A stretch of 64,000 nt of DNA from an uncultured Alphaproteobacteria bacterium. GTDB taxonomy: Bacteria > Pseudomonadota > Alphaproteobacteria > UBA6615. Within the stretch, counting starts at the first letter, position 1; every line of letters begins with the position of its first letter. Both the position numbers and the translations under genes were made by a program. The notes beneath the pieces are model-generated. The model saw nothing but the letters and a program-made list of their open reading frames with translations, ran no database searches and was not told the origin of the DNA. The stretch lies in the NCBI GenBank assembly GCA_943787745.1, contig CALSNJ010000002.1, forward strand, positions 942,125 to 1,006,124, given 5' to 3'. Shown in pieces: positions 47,013 through 56,241 of this stretch.

Positions 47013-47022
47013 TTAGCGGGCT
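46989..47022 (-). terminator. Terminator overlapping the CHAT gene stop
   Basis: Minus-strand AGCCC/GGGCT stem with a 9-base loop followed by TTTTATAGTTTTTTT. The loop contains the TAA stop codon of the CHAT fragment (47013-47015). Confidence 0.55.
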
Positions 47023-47746
47023 CCAGCGCCCTCACCCACGAGTGAGAACGGCGCCCAATATGCCGGATGGGACGTATTGTCATTCGCTGCAAGCACCATC
47101 ATCGAGCGACGTAGCGCTTCTGAGCGGCCCATGCCCGGAGCTCTGCGCCAGCTCTTCAAACATAACCGTCGTTAGCTGCTTGGCCGCATTCGTCTCAATC
47201 GCCCAATGCGAGACCAGCAATGACTGGCTGCCGGCATAAAAGAACGCTTTAGCAAGACCAGATAATCCCTCCGCACCAGGCTTCCCATCAGCGGCTGCCG
47301 TATTGCACGCACTCAAGATCACCAGGCCCGGGTACAAGCTTGAGTTGCGCGACCTCGCTCGCCGTCAGCACACCGTCATCTGTCGATGAGGCAGCACTAG
47401 GCGGAGAGAGCACAAGACCCGGCTCGGCATAACCACGAAGCTCGCCAGCGACGAGACCATGGGTGGCAAACGCCAATACCTTCGTGCTGGAAAGATCGAG
47501 AGACTTAACCTTCCCCTCCGTCGCCTTCTCGCCAAGATAAACATTGTCGTTACTCGCACCCAGGCTGCGCGCTATCGAGCGAAGCTCGTCTGCTGTATCG
47601 GGAAGAGCTGCAAGACGTGCGAAGCGCATCGCCATCCGCCTCCTGCCCACCACTGAACAGCGGGACAATCGAGATCCCCCGGCGATCAGAGGGGTCTCCC
47701 TTCAGGACCGGATCACCAAAGCCCGTAAACGGATCTGATCCAACCC
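47013..47746 (-). pseudogene. C-terminal half of a CHAT-domain (caspase-like) protease gene, frameshifted
   Basis: The minus strand reads PFTGFGDPVLKGDPSDRRGI, then, after a frame change near 47610, LAALPDTADELRSIARSLGA, KVLAFATHGLVAGELRGYAE with the catalytic His. After another change near 47330 comes PGLVILSACNTAAADGKPGA with the catalytic Cys and AFFYAGSQSLLVSHWAIETN. Later the frame changes again to SHPAYWAPFSLVGEG, the usual CHAT end. It is the missing C-terminal part of the TPR-CHAT gene at 58732-61536, cut off at 47746 by the left end of an IS3-family element. About 55-60 residues between the two parts are absent, judged by usual family spacing. Confidence 0.85.
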
Positions 47747-47800
47747 TGTCCTTCCCCCCTAAAACTGGGCCACTATTTTTAGAGACTGAAGGGGGATGTG

Positions 47801-48088
47801 ATGGCTCGGAAACGTTATTCGGATGAGGACATACTCAAGCTGCTGCGTGAGATTGAGGTGAAGCTGTCGACTGGCAGTGACGTGCCGTCGGCCTGTCGTG
47901 GCGTGGGTATTAGTGATGCCACTTACTACAACTGGCGCAAGCGGTTTGGCGGGATGGGGAAGTCTCAACTGTCGGAACTTCGCGCTCTTGAGAAAGAGAA
48001 TGTGCGGCTGAAGAAGATCGTCGCGGAACTCGAACTCGATAAGCTGATCCTCAAGGAAAGCTTGACCCACCTAAAGCCCAGGGCCTGA
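47801..48088 (+). CDS. IS3-family transposase OrfA (copy A)
   Basis: A 95-residue helix-turn-helix protein: RYSDEDILKLLREIEVKLST, CRGVGISDATYYNWRKRFGG, then a leucine-zipper-like tail (LRALEKENVRLKKIVAELEL). It binds the IS ends; in IS3 elements a -1 frameshift near its end yields the OrfAB transposase. Complete here, but orfB downstream is truncated, so this copy cannot make an active transposase. Confidence 0.92.
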   Translation: MARKRYSDEDILKLLREIEVKLSTGSDVPSACRGVGISDATYYNWRKRFGGMGKSQLSELRALEKENVRLKKIVAELELDKLILKESLTHLKPRA

Positions 48089-48111
48089 CGACAGAGCAGG
48101 TCCGTCAGGCC

Positions 48112-48473
48112 GTGATCCATACGCGTCAGAAGCTCGCGACGTCAGAGAGACGGACATGCCGGGTGATCGGACTGGCGCGCAGTTCTCTGCAATACCGACC
48201 GGCCCGGCGAGATGATGATGCTCTGCGATTGGCCCTGATCCGGCTGGCCAAGCAATACGGGCGCTACGGCTATCGCAAGATAGCCGAACTGCTGCGCATC
48301 GAAGGTTGGAAGGTGAACCACAAGAAGGTTGAGCGGATCTGGCGCGAAGAAGGCCTTCAACTGCCGCAACGGCACAAGAAGCGCCGACGGCTCTACCACA
48401 AGGATGCTTCGATCATACGGCTGCGGCCGACTCATCCGAACCACGTCTGGAGCATCGACTTTGTACACGACAA
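48112..48473 (+). pseudogene. IS3-family transposase OrfB (copy A), truncated
   Basis: Codes for the HTH_21 region and the first catalytic Asp ([11 protein letters not shown]) and then ends because copy B starts. The second Asp and the Glu of the DDE triad are absent. Confidence 0.9.
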
Positions 48474-48476
48474 TGT

Positions 48477-49295
48477 CTAGCCCCCAAGTTCTGGGCCATT
48501 CCTGATTAGAGTTTCTGGAACAGGAGGGCGCATGTTGAGGGCCTGATGTGGGCGGATGTGATTGTACTGTCTGAGCCACTGGTTGATGACGACCTGAGCC
48601 TGCTTTGTTGTGGTGAACCATTCGGCGTTGAGCACCTCGCGGCGCAGAGTTCCGTTAAATCGTTCGTTGTATCCATTCTCCCAGGGTGACCCGGGATAGA
48701 TCCGGATAGGCTTGATCCCGACCCTTGCCAACCAGTCCTGCATCGCTTCCGCGACGAACTCGGGGCCATTGTCGGAACGGATATATTCTGGAGTGCCGTG
48801 GCGCAGGAGTAGCGGGTAGAGCGCCTCAAGGACATCCTCAGCTCCCATCCTGGTGCGAACCGCGACCGCTAGAGCCTGACGGGTGTACTCGTCGAGAACT
48901 GTCAGCATCTTGTAACTCCGACCGCTGTCGAGCTTGTCGTGTACAAAGTCGATGCTCCAGACGTGGTTCGGATGAGTCGGCCGCAGCCGTATGATCGAAG
49001 CATCCTTGTGGTAGAGCCGTCGGCGCTTCTTGTGCCGTTGCGGCAGTTGAAGGCCTTCTTCGCGCCAGATCCGCTCAACCTTCTTGTGGTTCACCTTCCA
49101 ACCGTCGATGCGCAGCAGTTCGGCTATCTTGCGATAGCCGTAGCGCCCGTATTGCTTGGCCAACTGGATCAGGGCCAATCGCAGAGCATCATCATCTCGC
49201 CGGGCCGGTCGGTATTGCAGAGAACTGCGCGCCAGTCCGATCACCCGGCATGTCCGTCTCTCTGACGTCGCGAGCTTCTGACGCGTATGGATCAC
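48477..49295 (-). CDS. IS3-family transposase OrfB (copy B), complete DDE integrase
   Basis: A 272-residue DDE recombinase. HTH_21 region [20 protein letters not shown]; first Asp in [10 protein letters not shown]; second Asp in YIRSDNGPEF; Glu in NGYNERFNGTLRREVL, the D-D-(35)-E triad. The end reads RPHQALNMRPPVPETL. The frame is open upstream into orfA (AEGLTTEQLRQAV), as expected for production as an OrfAB fusion by -1 frameshifting. Apparently functional. Confidence 0.93.
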   Translation of the reverse strand: MIHTRQKLATSERRTCRVIGLARSSLQYRPARRDDDALRLALIQLAKQYGRYGYRKIAELLRIDGWKVNHKKVERIWREEGLQLPQRHKKRRRLYHKDASIIRLRPTHPNHVWSIDFVHDKLDSGRSYKMLTVLDEYTRQALAVAVRTRMGAEDVLEALYPLLLRHGTPEYIRSDNGPEFVAEAMQDWLARVGIKPIRIYPGSPWENGYNERFNGTLRREVLNAEWFTTTKQAQVVINQWLRQYNHIRPHQALNMRPPVPETLIRNGPELGG

Positions 49296-49318
49296 GGCCT
49301 GACGAAGCTGTTCGGTCG

Positions 49319-49606
49319 TCAGGCCCTCGGCTTTAGGTGGCTCAGGCTTTCCTTGAGAATGAGCTTGTCCAGTTCGAGTTCCGCGACAATCTTCTTTAGC
49401 CTGGCATTCTCCTTCTCCAGACTACGCAGCTCCGACAACTGCGACTTCCCCATCCCGCCGAACCGCTTGCGCCAGTTGTAGTAAGTGGCATCACTAATAC
49501 CCACGCCACGACAGGCCGACGGCACGTCACTGCCAGTCGATAGCTTCACCTCAATCTCACGCAGCAGCTTGAGTATGTCCTCATCCGAATAGCGTTTCCG
49601 AGCCAT
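49319..49606 (-). CDS. IS3-family transposase OrfA (copy B)
   Basis: A 95-residue helix-turn-helix protein, nearly identical to copy A; the visible differences are in LRSLEKENARLKK and SLSHLKPRA. It begins MARKRYSDEDIL. A second ATG directly before it could also start the protein. Confidence 0.93.
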   Translation of the reverse strand: MARKRYSDEDILKLLREIEVKLSTGSDVPSACRGVGISDATYYNWRKRFGGMGKSQLSELRSLEKENARLKKIVAELELDKLILKESLSHLKPRA

Positions 49607-49699
49607 CACATCCCCCTTCAGTCTCTAAAAATAGTGGCCCAGTTTTAGGGGGGAAGGACAAACCAACGAGCTATCCATCATGTACAAGGACGCTTGTTG

Positions 49700-49809
49700 C
49701 GCAGCCAGGCAAGAGCAGGCTCTTAGAAGCTAGGCACGAACTCAAGGAGCTGGCTAAGGCTACTGGTGCGTCGGAAGAGACCATCACCAAGTTGCAAGCA
49801 TCGCTATGA
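49700..49809 (+). pseudogene. C-terminal scrap of an unknown gene
   Basis: The plus strand encodes LLEARHELKELAKATGASEE then TITKLQASL and a stop at 49809, followed by a terminator. It looks like the end of a real gene truncated by the IS at 49660, but the family is not recognisable. Confidence 0.5.
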
Positions 49810-49815
49810 CCAAAT

Positions 49816-49840
49816 AGGGGCCTCCGGGCCTCTATTTTCT
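49816..49840 (+). terminator. Rho-independent terminator
   Basis: AGGGGCC and GGCCTCT pair (one G-T wobble) around TCCG, followed by ATTTTCTT. It closes the truncated gene ending at 49809. Confidence 0.65.
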
Positions 49841-50256
49841 TACCACACTAACGCATGGTGAGTTGGTCTAGAGCACCATGATCAACACCGGATCGTTTCG
49901 AGTAGGTGACGAAGTTCAGGGACGTAAAAAACCCTGCAAAAGTTTGGCTCAATACGCGCTTCGTTCTACAATCATTTCAATCTCGACCGTCATCTCTACA
50001 ACCGCGAAATAGCCGCTCATCTGCCATGGTAGAATAGCGCCAACTAGGGGCGTGAATCCGTGGTGAACGGCAATTCGGAGACTGGCCCCCATTAGACTGA
50101 CACCACCGCTAGTAATACCAATCCGCACGGACAAAATCCGAATTGGGCTAGCAAGCTACTCATGCAACCAGTTACTCTACAGCGGTGGATCTTGGATATT
50201 CAGTAAGAAAGATAATGAGAAAACGCATCTCCGAGCAAAAGGAAAAACCGTAAACA
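49841..50256. other. Gap upstream of the defence-like cluster
   Basis: About 415 bp with no recognised gene. A minus-strand frame at 49949-50134 has no ribosome-binding site and no resemblance to anything I know. The region presumably holds the promoter of the methyltransferase gene, but no clear -10/-35 pair stands out. Confidence 0.4.
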
Positions 50257-51213
50257 ATGAGTATTGTAGGAAAATTGACCAAGAAAGCTGCCTTTTTTAA
50301 GGGGCATTATGGTCAGATATTTCACGGCGACTCTCTAGAATATATGCGGTCGCTAGATGATGACTCTATTAATCTGATTGTCACGAGCCCCCCCATTTGG
50401 TCTTTTGAGAGAAAAAGAATACGGCAACGTAAAGGCTGAAAATTATAATGATTGGCTGAGGCCATTTGGGGAGCAATTTCATAGAGTTCTAAGAGAAGAC
50501 GGTAGTCTAGTAATTGATCTAGGCGGAAGTTGGGAAAAAAGGACAGCCGACCCGATCACTCTATCAGTTCGAAGTTTTAATCATGCTGTGTCGCGAACTT
50601 GGGTTTCACTTGGCTCAAGATTTCTATTGGTGGAACCCGTCCAAGCTTCCTACGCCTGCTGAATGGGTTACTGTGCGGCGAGTTCGAGTCAAGGATGCTG
50701 TAAATCAAATCTGGTGGCTATCAAAAACGCCATGGCCAAAGGCCTCAAATACTCGTGTTTTGCAGCCTTACAGTAGCAGCATGAAGACTCTTCTGCGCGA
50801 TGGATACACGCCAAATATGCGCCCATCAGGTCATGATATCAGCGACCAATTTCAGAAAAACAATGGCGCCGCTATCCCCCCAAACTTAATCGCTGTTGCC
50901 AACACAGAGAGCAATAGTCCTTACATCAGCTACTGCAAATCACACGACATAAAACCTCACCCTGCTCGGTTTTCCCTCAGAGATTCCGGAATATTTCATA
51001 AGGATGCTTACCGACGAAGGCGATACCGTAATGGACCCATTTGCCGGCAGTTGCTCTTCAGGAGCAGTTAGCGAGAGCTTATGCCGCAAATGGATATGTA
51101 TAGATCTCGAGCTTAGATACTTGGAAGGAGCGATAGGTCGTTTTGGGGAGATGAGAGACAAAAAAACTAAAAATGTCTCTCAGAAAAAATCCTATCGAGT
51201 ACAGAATTCCTAA
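50257..51213 (+). pseudogene. N4/N6-type DNA methyltransferase, three frameshifts
   Basis: Read across three frame changes this is a complete beta-class-like DNA methyltransferase of about 318 residues. It begins KLTKKAAFFKGHYGQIFHGD and MRSLDDDSINLIVTSPP with catalytic motif IV (TSPPFGL after correction). Then QDFYWWNPSKLPTPAEWVTV, INQIWWLSKTPWPK-like VNQIWWLSKTPWPKASN, RPSGHDISDQF, and motif I DPFAGSCSSGAVSESL near the end. Frame changes are at a C7 run (50388-50394), near 50555-50566, and at a T4 run (50970-50973). It would modify cytosine-N4 or adenine-N6. First gene of the cluster; as read, inactive. Confidence 0.85.
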
Positions 51214-51278
51214 AGCCGGAAGCCTATGGAGTGACGACACCTATTCACAAGGACAACTCCGAAGAGGAAAGTCTCGCG

Positions 51279-53386
51279 ATGAATAGTGCTACAAGTCCCG
51301 CTGTCGAGGTGAGCGATCTAGACCTAAGTACCTTAGACCTGGATACCGAGTACCGTTCAAGCAGGGAAGAAGCTGTAGGCCACTTCTTCGCTCCATGCTT
51401 GAGAAGATCTGCAATATACCGACGTGCGGTGGGATATTTTAAGTCATCAGTATTCGGCGTTATTGGCCGCGACGTGGCTGAGTTTGCTTTACGTGGGGGA
51501 AAGATCAGGCTAATTTGTTCGCCTAACCTGTCTCCTGAAGATATCGATAGTATCGCTCTAGGCCATGCGCAGAAAAGTTCGATCATACCTCAGCGCTTAA
51601 AACAGGAGATCGAAGAGTTATTCTCATCTCCAACATCTCGGTTCAATTTGCAGCTTCTAGCGTTGTTAGTCAGCACAGGCGCGATAGAAATCAAGATCGC
51701 AATGCGTTCTGACTCGAAAGGTTTGTATCACGAGAAAATCGGTATTTTTGAGGACGCACTGGAGAACCTCGTAACGTTCAAAGGTTCCTCTAACGAGACT
51801 TGGAATGGCTGGCATCAATCCGGAAATTTCGAGTCAATTGAAGTCTTTTGTGGTTGGCGCGAGAGAGGTGAAGCTATTCGCGTGCAGAAGCATCTCAAGC
51901 ATTTTGAAGGTCTTTGGAGCGAACGCGACGAAGATGTCGAGGTTTTTCCGTTTCCAGTCGATGCGAAAGAAACACTCAAGAGGTTTGCGATGGCAGAGCC
52001 TGAATTGAAGTCATTCCTAGAAGGGTCTCATTCTTCCAGTAAGAGGAAGCCGATGCCCCATCAATTACAAGCGATAGAGTCATGGAAAAAGCAGGGAAAA
52101 AAGGGCGTACTGCAGCACGCTACCGGCAGCGGAAAGACATTCACAGCAATTATAGCTCTGAAGGAACATGTTCAGCTAGGTAAACCCGCATTAATCCTCG
52201 TTCCAAGCCGTCTCCTGTTGGAACAATGGCTGGATGAGGTACGGTCTGAACTTCCGTCATCTGCGATCCTAGCAGCCGGGGGAGGGCATAATCGCTGGCG
52301 AACCAGGGATAAACTAGCAAGTTTTACTAACAATAATGTTGAAAGCGGGCAGCGGGTAATAGTTGCAACTATGCAGACCGCAAGTAGCGCTGAATTTAAA
52401 AGTTCGCTAAATGCGGGTGAACACCTGATGGTAATCGCGGATGAAGTTCATCAAATAGGAAGCCCACAGAACTCGAAGTTTTTTGACGTCGACTGCGGGA
52501 CCTCGTTTGGGATTGAGCGCTACACCAGAGCGATACGGTGACCCAGAGGGAACATTTAATATTTTAGATTATTTTGGGCCTGTGGTGGAACCGATAAATC
52601 ACTCTCGAAGACGCAATTGATGCCGGACGCCTAGTCAAATATGAGCACTTCCCTCATACGGTAAATCTAACCGCCGACGAAGCCGAAGACTGGAGATTCC
52701 GTGTCGAATCAGATCAAGCGAGAGATCGCAAGATCGAGCAAACCCCAACCAGCCTGTTGTTCTTACCGAAAGAGCAAAAATTACTACTCATTCAACGTTC
52801 GCGAATAGCTAAAAAAGCGGTCAACAAAGTAGGGCTCGCTGTCGATGTGATCAAAGAAAACTTCCTTTGCTGGTGAATCTTGGCTCGTTTATTGTGAAGA
52901 TAGTGAACAGATGTACGAGGTTGTTTCCGCGTTAAATGCAGCAAGCTTTGACACCATTGTTTACCACTCAGATATGGAAGGTGACCGCGACGCAACAATG
53001 TCGTGGTTTCGCGAATTTGGAGGAATACTTGTCTCGATTCGCTGTCTCGATGAAGGTGTTGATATTCCAGACGTCTCACACGCCCTGATACTTGCATCCT
53101 CTCAAAACCCCCGGCAGTTCATCCAACGAAGAGGCCGTGTTCTTCGAAAAGCACCGCACAAACACATCGCCAACCATTCATGACGCAATCGTTGTCCCCC
53201 GTTAAAGGCGATGACGAAGACGATCAAATGAGCTTACTAAAGTCAGAACTGGCGAGAGCAATTGAGTTTGCTGATCACGCAATTAATCAAACTGCAAATG
53301 CCCAACTAAGAGAAATTGCAATCGATATGGGTATTGAAATTTCAGAATTAACCGATGTAGGCGTCGAGGATGAAGATGATGACTAG
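51279..53386 (+). pseudogene. PLD-nuclease/SF2 helicase fusion, several frameshifts
   Basis: The first 421 codons are intact. ATG 51279 follows GAGGAA. Residues 1-200 resemble a phospholipase-D-type nuclease domain (YRRAVGYFKSSVFGVIGRDV and GLYHEKIGIFED with HxK). The helicase core has HATGSGKTFTAIIAL (Walker A) and VIADEVHQIGS (DEVH box). At about 52500 the frame changes into LGLSATPERYGDPEGTFNIL (motif III), then near 52600 into TLEDAIDAGRLVKYEHFPHT, near 52875 into the YHSDMEGDRDATMSWFREFG and SIRCLDEGVDIPDVSHAL motifs, with QFIQRRGRVLRKA (motif VI) and a last change at a C5 run near 53198. About 700 residues if repaired. It fits a DNA-targeting defence effector. Confidence 0.85.
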
Positions 53387-53579
53387 AACTGACAATGACC
53401 AAGATCTTGGTTTGTCTACGTTGCTTGAGGTCCGAGACGAACTTGGTTTGCACGTCTCGGATGAACTCGTACGGAAAATACATGCAATTCAAAAAAAATA
53501 TCAGTTCGAGCAAGACCGAACGCTGTCACATCAAGCTACAGAACGCTTGATCGATGAGACGCTCGATCAGTCTGCTTAG
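53370..53579 (+). CDS. DNA modification system-associated small protein
   Basis: A 69-residue (or 66-67 from the next in-frame ATGs) acidic helical protein: LSTLLEVRDELGLHVSDELV, RKIHAIQKKYQFEQDRTLSH, QATERLIDETLDQ. Short proteins of this pattern accompany DndD-like ATPases and helicases in DNA-modification or defence loci; no activity is known to me. It overlaps the helicase end by 17 bp and the ATPase gene follows 16 bp later. It is one of the few intact frames of the cluster. Confidence 0.7.
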   Translation: MKMMTRTDNDQDLGLSTLLEVRDELGLHVSDELVRKIHAIQKKYQFEQDRTLSHQATERLIDETLDQSA

Positions 53580-53594
53580 GGGACGTTCAAAACA

Positions 53595-55586
53595 ATGATG
53601 AAACTAGTGAGTGTGACACTCCCCGGAATTTTATGCCTTACAAGGGCGAACACAGTCTGCAGTTTCCTATGGACGGACGACCGCAATGTTCTGATTGTCA
53701 TCGGCGATAACATGCGCGGGGAAAACCAGTCTTCTAAACAGCGTCCGATGGGCTCTGTATGGCCGCGCAATGGGAAGGCACTCCAGAGAAATACCCGTCA
53801 TCAACATTGTTAACAAAGAGGCTGTCAAGATTGATGACTGGCGTGTCGAAGTGCACCTCAAGTTCGATGCAAACGGACATTCCTACGACCTTAGGCGAGT
53901 TGCAGATCGAAAGACCCCAGACCGCTCGCCAGTCACCTCCGATGACTTTTCGATGAGCGTATATCTTAGGAAAGATGGCGCCCCTCTCCAGGGCGATATG
54001 ATCGACATAGAAATCAACAATATCGCGCCCGAGGCAGTTTCGCGGTTTTTCTTGTTTGATGGCGAGTTATTGCAGGAGTACGAATCGCTGCTAAGCGACG
54101 ACAGCACTCAAGGGAAACAAATAAAGGACTCCATTGAAAAAGTTCTAGGGGGTGCCCACGCTTGTGAATGGTCGTAGTGATGTCAGAACTATTTCAAAGA
54201 AAGCGCAAAAACAGCAGTCTCAAGATTTAACAGCCATATTGAAGGCTTAGAGGCACAAGCCGAACGTAGTGATGCCCTGATTGCAGCGATCGATAGCTTG
54301 GAAAAGGATATTGCCGAACTTGAGGACTAGGATTGAATCCGTAAAGACCGAACGCATTGCGTTGGAAGATGAGATCGAATCTGCGCAAAGCGTTTTTGGA
54401 AGCTCAAGCGAAACTTACGGCAAAGAAAGAGAGAAAAAGACGAGCTGATATCAGAGAGCGAGGCAAAGGAGTCAGAAAAGCTAAAATCTGCTGTCGTTAG
54501 CTTGGAAGGACCTCCTCTTTGTCAAAGTCGATGTACTTAAGACACAATTAGTCGAGAGGCAGCAGACGCTACTAGACCAGATTAAGGGCAACGCTACGCT
54601 CGAGAACGAAGCGCATAATCTCCAAACCTTGCTTGATAAGAAGTGAATGCCCAACATGTGGAATGGAATTATCGCAAGAGCGGAGAAATGAGATCGCTCA
54701 GCGCCTAGTCTCCGCCGAAGAGCGGCTAGCAAGTGTTGCGCAGTTATCAGCCTCTCAAGCAGATATTGCTGGCGAATTATCTCGTTTATCAACTTTCAGA
54801 AATCATGGAGTTCTCGAGCAATTGCAATCCATAACTAAGGATATTGCAAAAAATGAGGTTGCCCTCACCCCAAGTCGAAAATGACATTGAGACACTCAGA
54901 GAGGAGATCGAGGGACACGATACGGCCGAACTAGCGCGAAAACGCTCAAGGATGAGGGAGCTTGGCCGCGAAGAAGGACGCATTGACGTTTCGCTGAACC
55001 AGCAAAAAGACAAACCTCAAAATCAAATCTGATGAACAAGCATTAGCGCAAAAAGCCAATTCAGGGCCTTACGGAAGATAGGACCCAACGTAGCACACAG
55101 AAAGTAGCTATATGTTCTGACCTGGAAACTCTTTTTGATCAGAGTATAGACAAATTGCGTGACAAGCTGAGAGTAGAGGTAGAGCGCATTGCCAATGCCG
55201 CTTTCTCAGAAATGACCACTCAAGAAGCGTATAGCGGCCTTGAGATAAATCACAACTACGGGCTTAATATTCTAGATAGCGCCGGACGAAAAGTAAACAG
55301 TGCGCAGCGCAGGGGCTGAGCAAAATTGTCGCCTTGTCTCTCATCGATGGTTTGAACCGAACAGGACGGCAAGCCGGCCCAGTTCTGATGGATACGCCAT
55401 TTGGTCGCTTAGACCAAAAACACCGAGACAATGTGCTTACATATCTGCCTAGCGTGACTAGTCAGTTCATTCTTCTCGTGCACAGCGGAGAAAATACGCC
55501 GGGAAACTGACTTAGATGTTATCTCGCATAAGATAGGAGGCGTCTACGAGATCATCGAAATTAGTGAAAACAGAGTCCAAGCTTGA
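53595..55586 (+). pseudogene. DndD/Rad50-like SMC-type ATPase, many frameshifts
   Basis: Repairing single-base shifts gives an SMC-like protein of about 650 residues. N-terminal head: NFMPYKGEHSLQFPMDG then VLIVIGDNMRGKTSLLNSVR with Walker A GDNMRGKTS, WALYGRAMGRHSREIPVINI, and FFLFDGELLQEYESLLSDDS. Coiled-coil arms follow, with a CPTCGMELSQERRNE motif near 54650 that resembles the Rad50 zinc hook. C-terminal head: GLEINHNYGLNILDSAGRKV, signature region LSKIVALSLIDGL, Walker B PVLMDTPFGRLD and LLVHSGE. At least six frame changes are visible. DndD-type ATPases couple DNA sensing to restriction; no DndC or cysteine desulfurase is present here. Confidence 0.8.
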
Positions 55587-55598
55587 GAGGGTTACCTT

Positions 55599-55990
55599 AT
55601 GACGATCCAAGAACCGAGCACCGTCGGTCTCACAAAAGCAGCACACGACAAGCTGAAACGTTTCAAAGACGACGGCTGTTTTGGTGAACTCCAAGACGCA
55701 TATCGTTTTGCTATCTCATTAGCGGTCGCCCAGGGAATTGATCCCTCATCAGTCCCCAAGCGAAGGAAGTCGCACCACAATTTTTAACGTCGGCACCTTA
55801 GACCCAGATCAGTCTTTAAAAATCGCTATAAACGCCACTTATTTCAGAAGCCTGCAAAACCGAAGCGGCATACAAAATTGCAGAACGGCTCGCTGAGTGG
55901 GGCGTAAACGAACTAGCAATGGAGGCTACGCGCGGAGAAATAAACTTTGTAAAGCTGCTTCAACAAGCAAACGATAAACAAAATAGTTAG
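55599..55990 (+). pseudogene. Small cluster protein (about 130 residues), two frameshifts
   Basis: Starts MTIQEPSTVGLTKAAHDKLK with GAGAGG upstream, then GELQDAYRFAISLAVAQGID. The frame changes at a T5 run (55781-55785) into NVGTLDPDQSLKIAI and again near 55832 into LISEACKTEAAYKIAERLAE, WGVNELAMEATRGEINFVKL to a stop at 55990. The N-terminal part resembles short ribbon-helix-helix or DndE-sized proteins in size only. Not recognised. The conserved-looking LDPDQSLK and AERLAEWGVNEL suggest a genuine family. Confidence 0.65.
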
Positions 55991-55995
55991 ATATC

Positions 55996-56241
55996 ATGGG
56001 GTTCGTCGTTCGAGCATACTTAATGTTCCTTGGTCCGGACCATGGGTGGGAGGTGACGGTTCATCGAACACTTGAAGACGCGGTCTCAAAATGGACGGCT
56101 CTTCACACTGAGAATCCAAATTCTAGCGCTGTTTTTCATATCGGCTTCGACCGCCCTAAAAGCAGATACTTTGATGAAATTGCACCTGCAAATAACGGCA
56201 ACGTCATCTTAACGGGCATCTGCAAAATTCGGGATGCCTGA
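55996..56241 (+). CDS. Small cluster protein of unknown function
   Basis: An 81-residue intact frame: MGFVVRAYLMFLGPDHGWEV, TVHRTLEDAVSKWTALHTEN, RYFDEIAPANNGNVILTGIC. It starts 6 bp after the previous gene's stop and overlaps the next start by 8 bp, so it belongs to the same transcript. No ribosome-binding site is obvious, suggesting translational coupling. Family not recognised. Confidence 0.6.
   Translation: MGFVVRAYLMFLGPDHGWEVTVHRTLEDAVSKWTALHTENPNSSAVFHIGFDRPKSRYFDEIAPANNGNVILTGICKIRDA

Larger units (their letters stand above)
47747..48473 (+). mobile_element. IS3-family (IS407-type) element, copy A, truncated on the right
   Basis: Starts with the inverted-repeat sequence TGTCCTTCCCCCCTAAAACT and holds complete orfA and the first part of orfB. 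It stops after FVHDN-equivalent codons at 48473, where copy B begins head-on. Nearly identical to copy B, so both are recent copies. Confidence 0.9.
48474..49660 (-). mobile_element. IS3-family (IS407-type) element, copy B, complete
   Basis: A 1,187-bp element on the minus strand, bounded by TGTCCTTCCCCCCTAAAACT (at 49660) and TGTCTAGCCCCCAAGTTCTG (at 48474), imperfect inverted repeats sharing TGTC, CCCC and TGGGCCA. It contains intact orfA and orfB. No matching short target duplication is seen at its edges (GACAA on one side, AACC on the other), pointing to recombination after insertion. Confidence 0.92.

Noticed and set aside
50257-53386. A DISARM system (methylase, helicase and PLD protein)
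   Set aside because: The PLD domain is fused to the helicase and no DrmB-like (DUF1998) gene is visible, so the layout does not match.
53370-55586. A Dnd phosphorothioation system
   Set aside because: The ATPase is DndD-like, but no cysteine desulfurase, DndC (PAPS-reductase-like) or DndE gene is present nearby.
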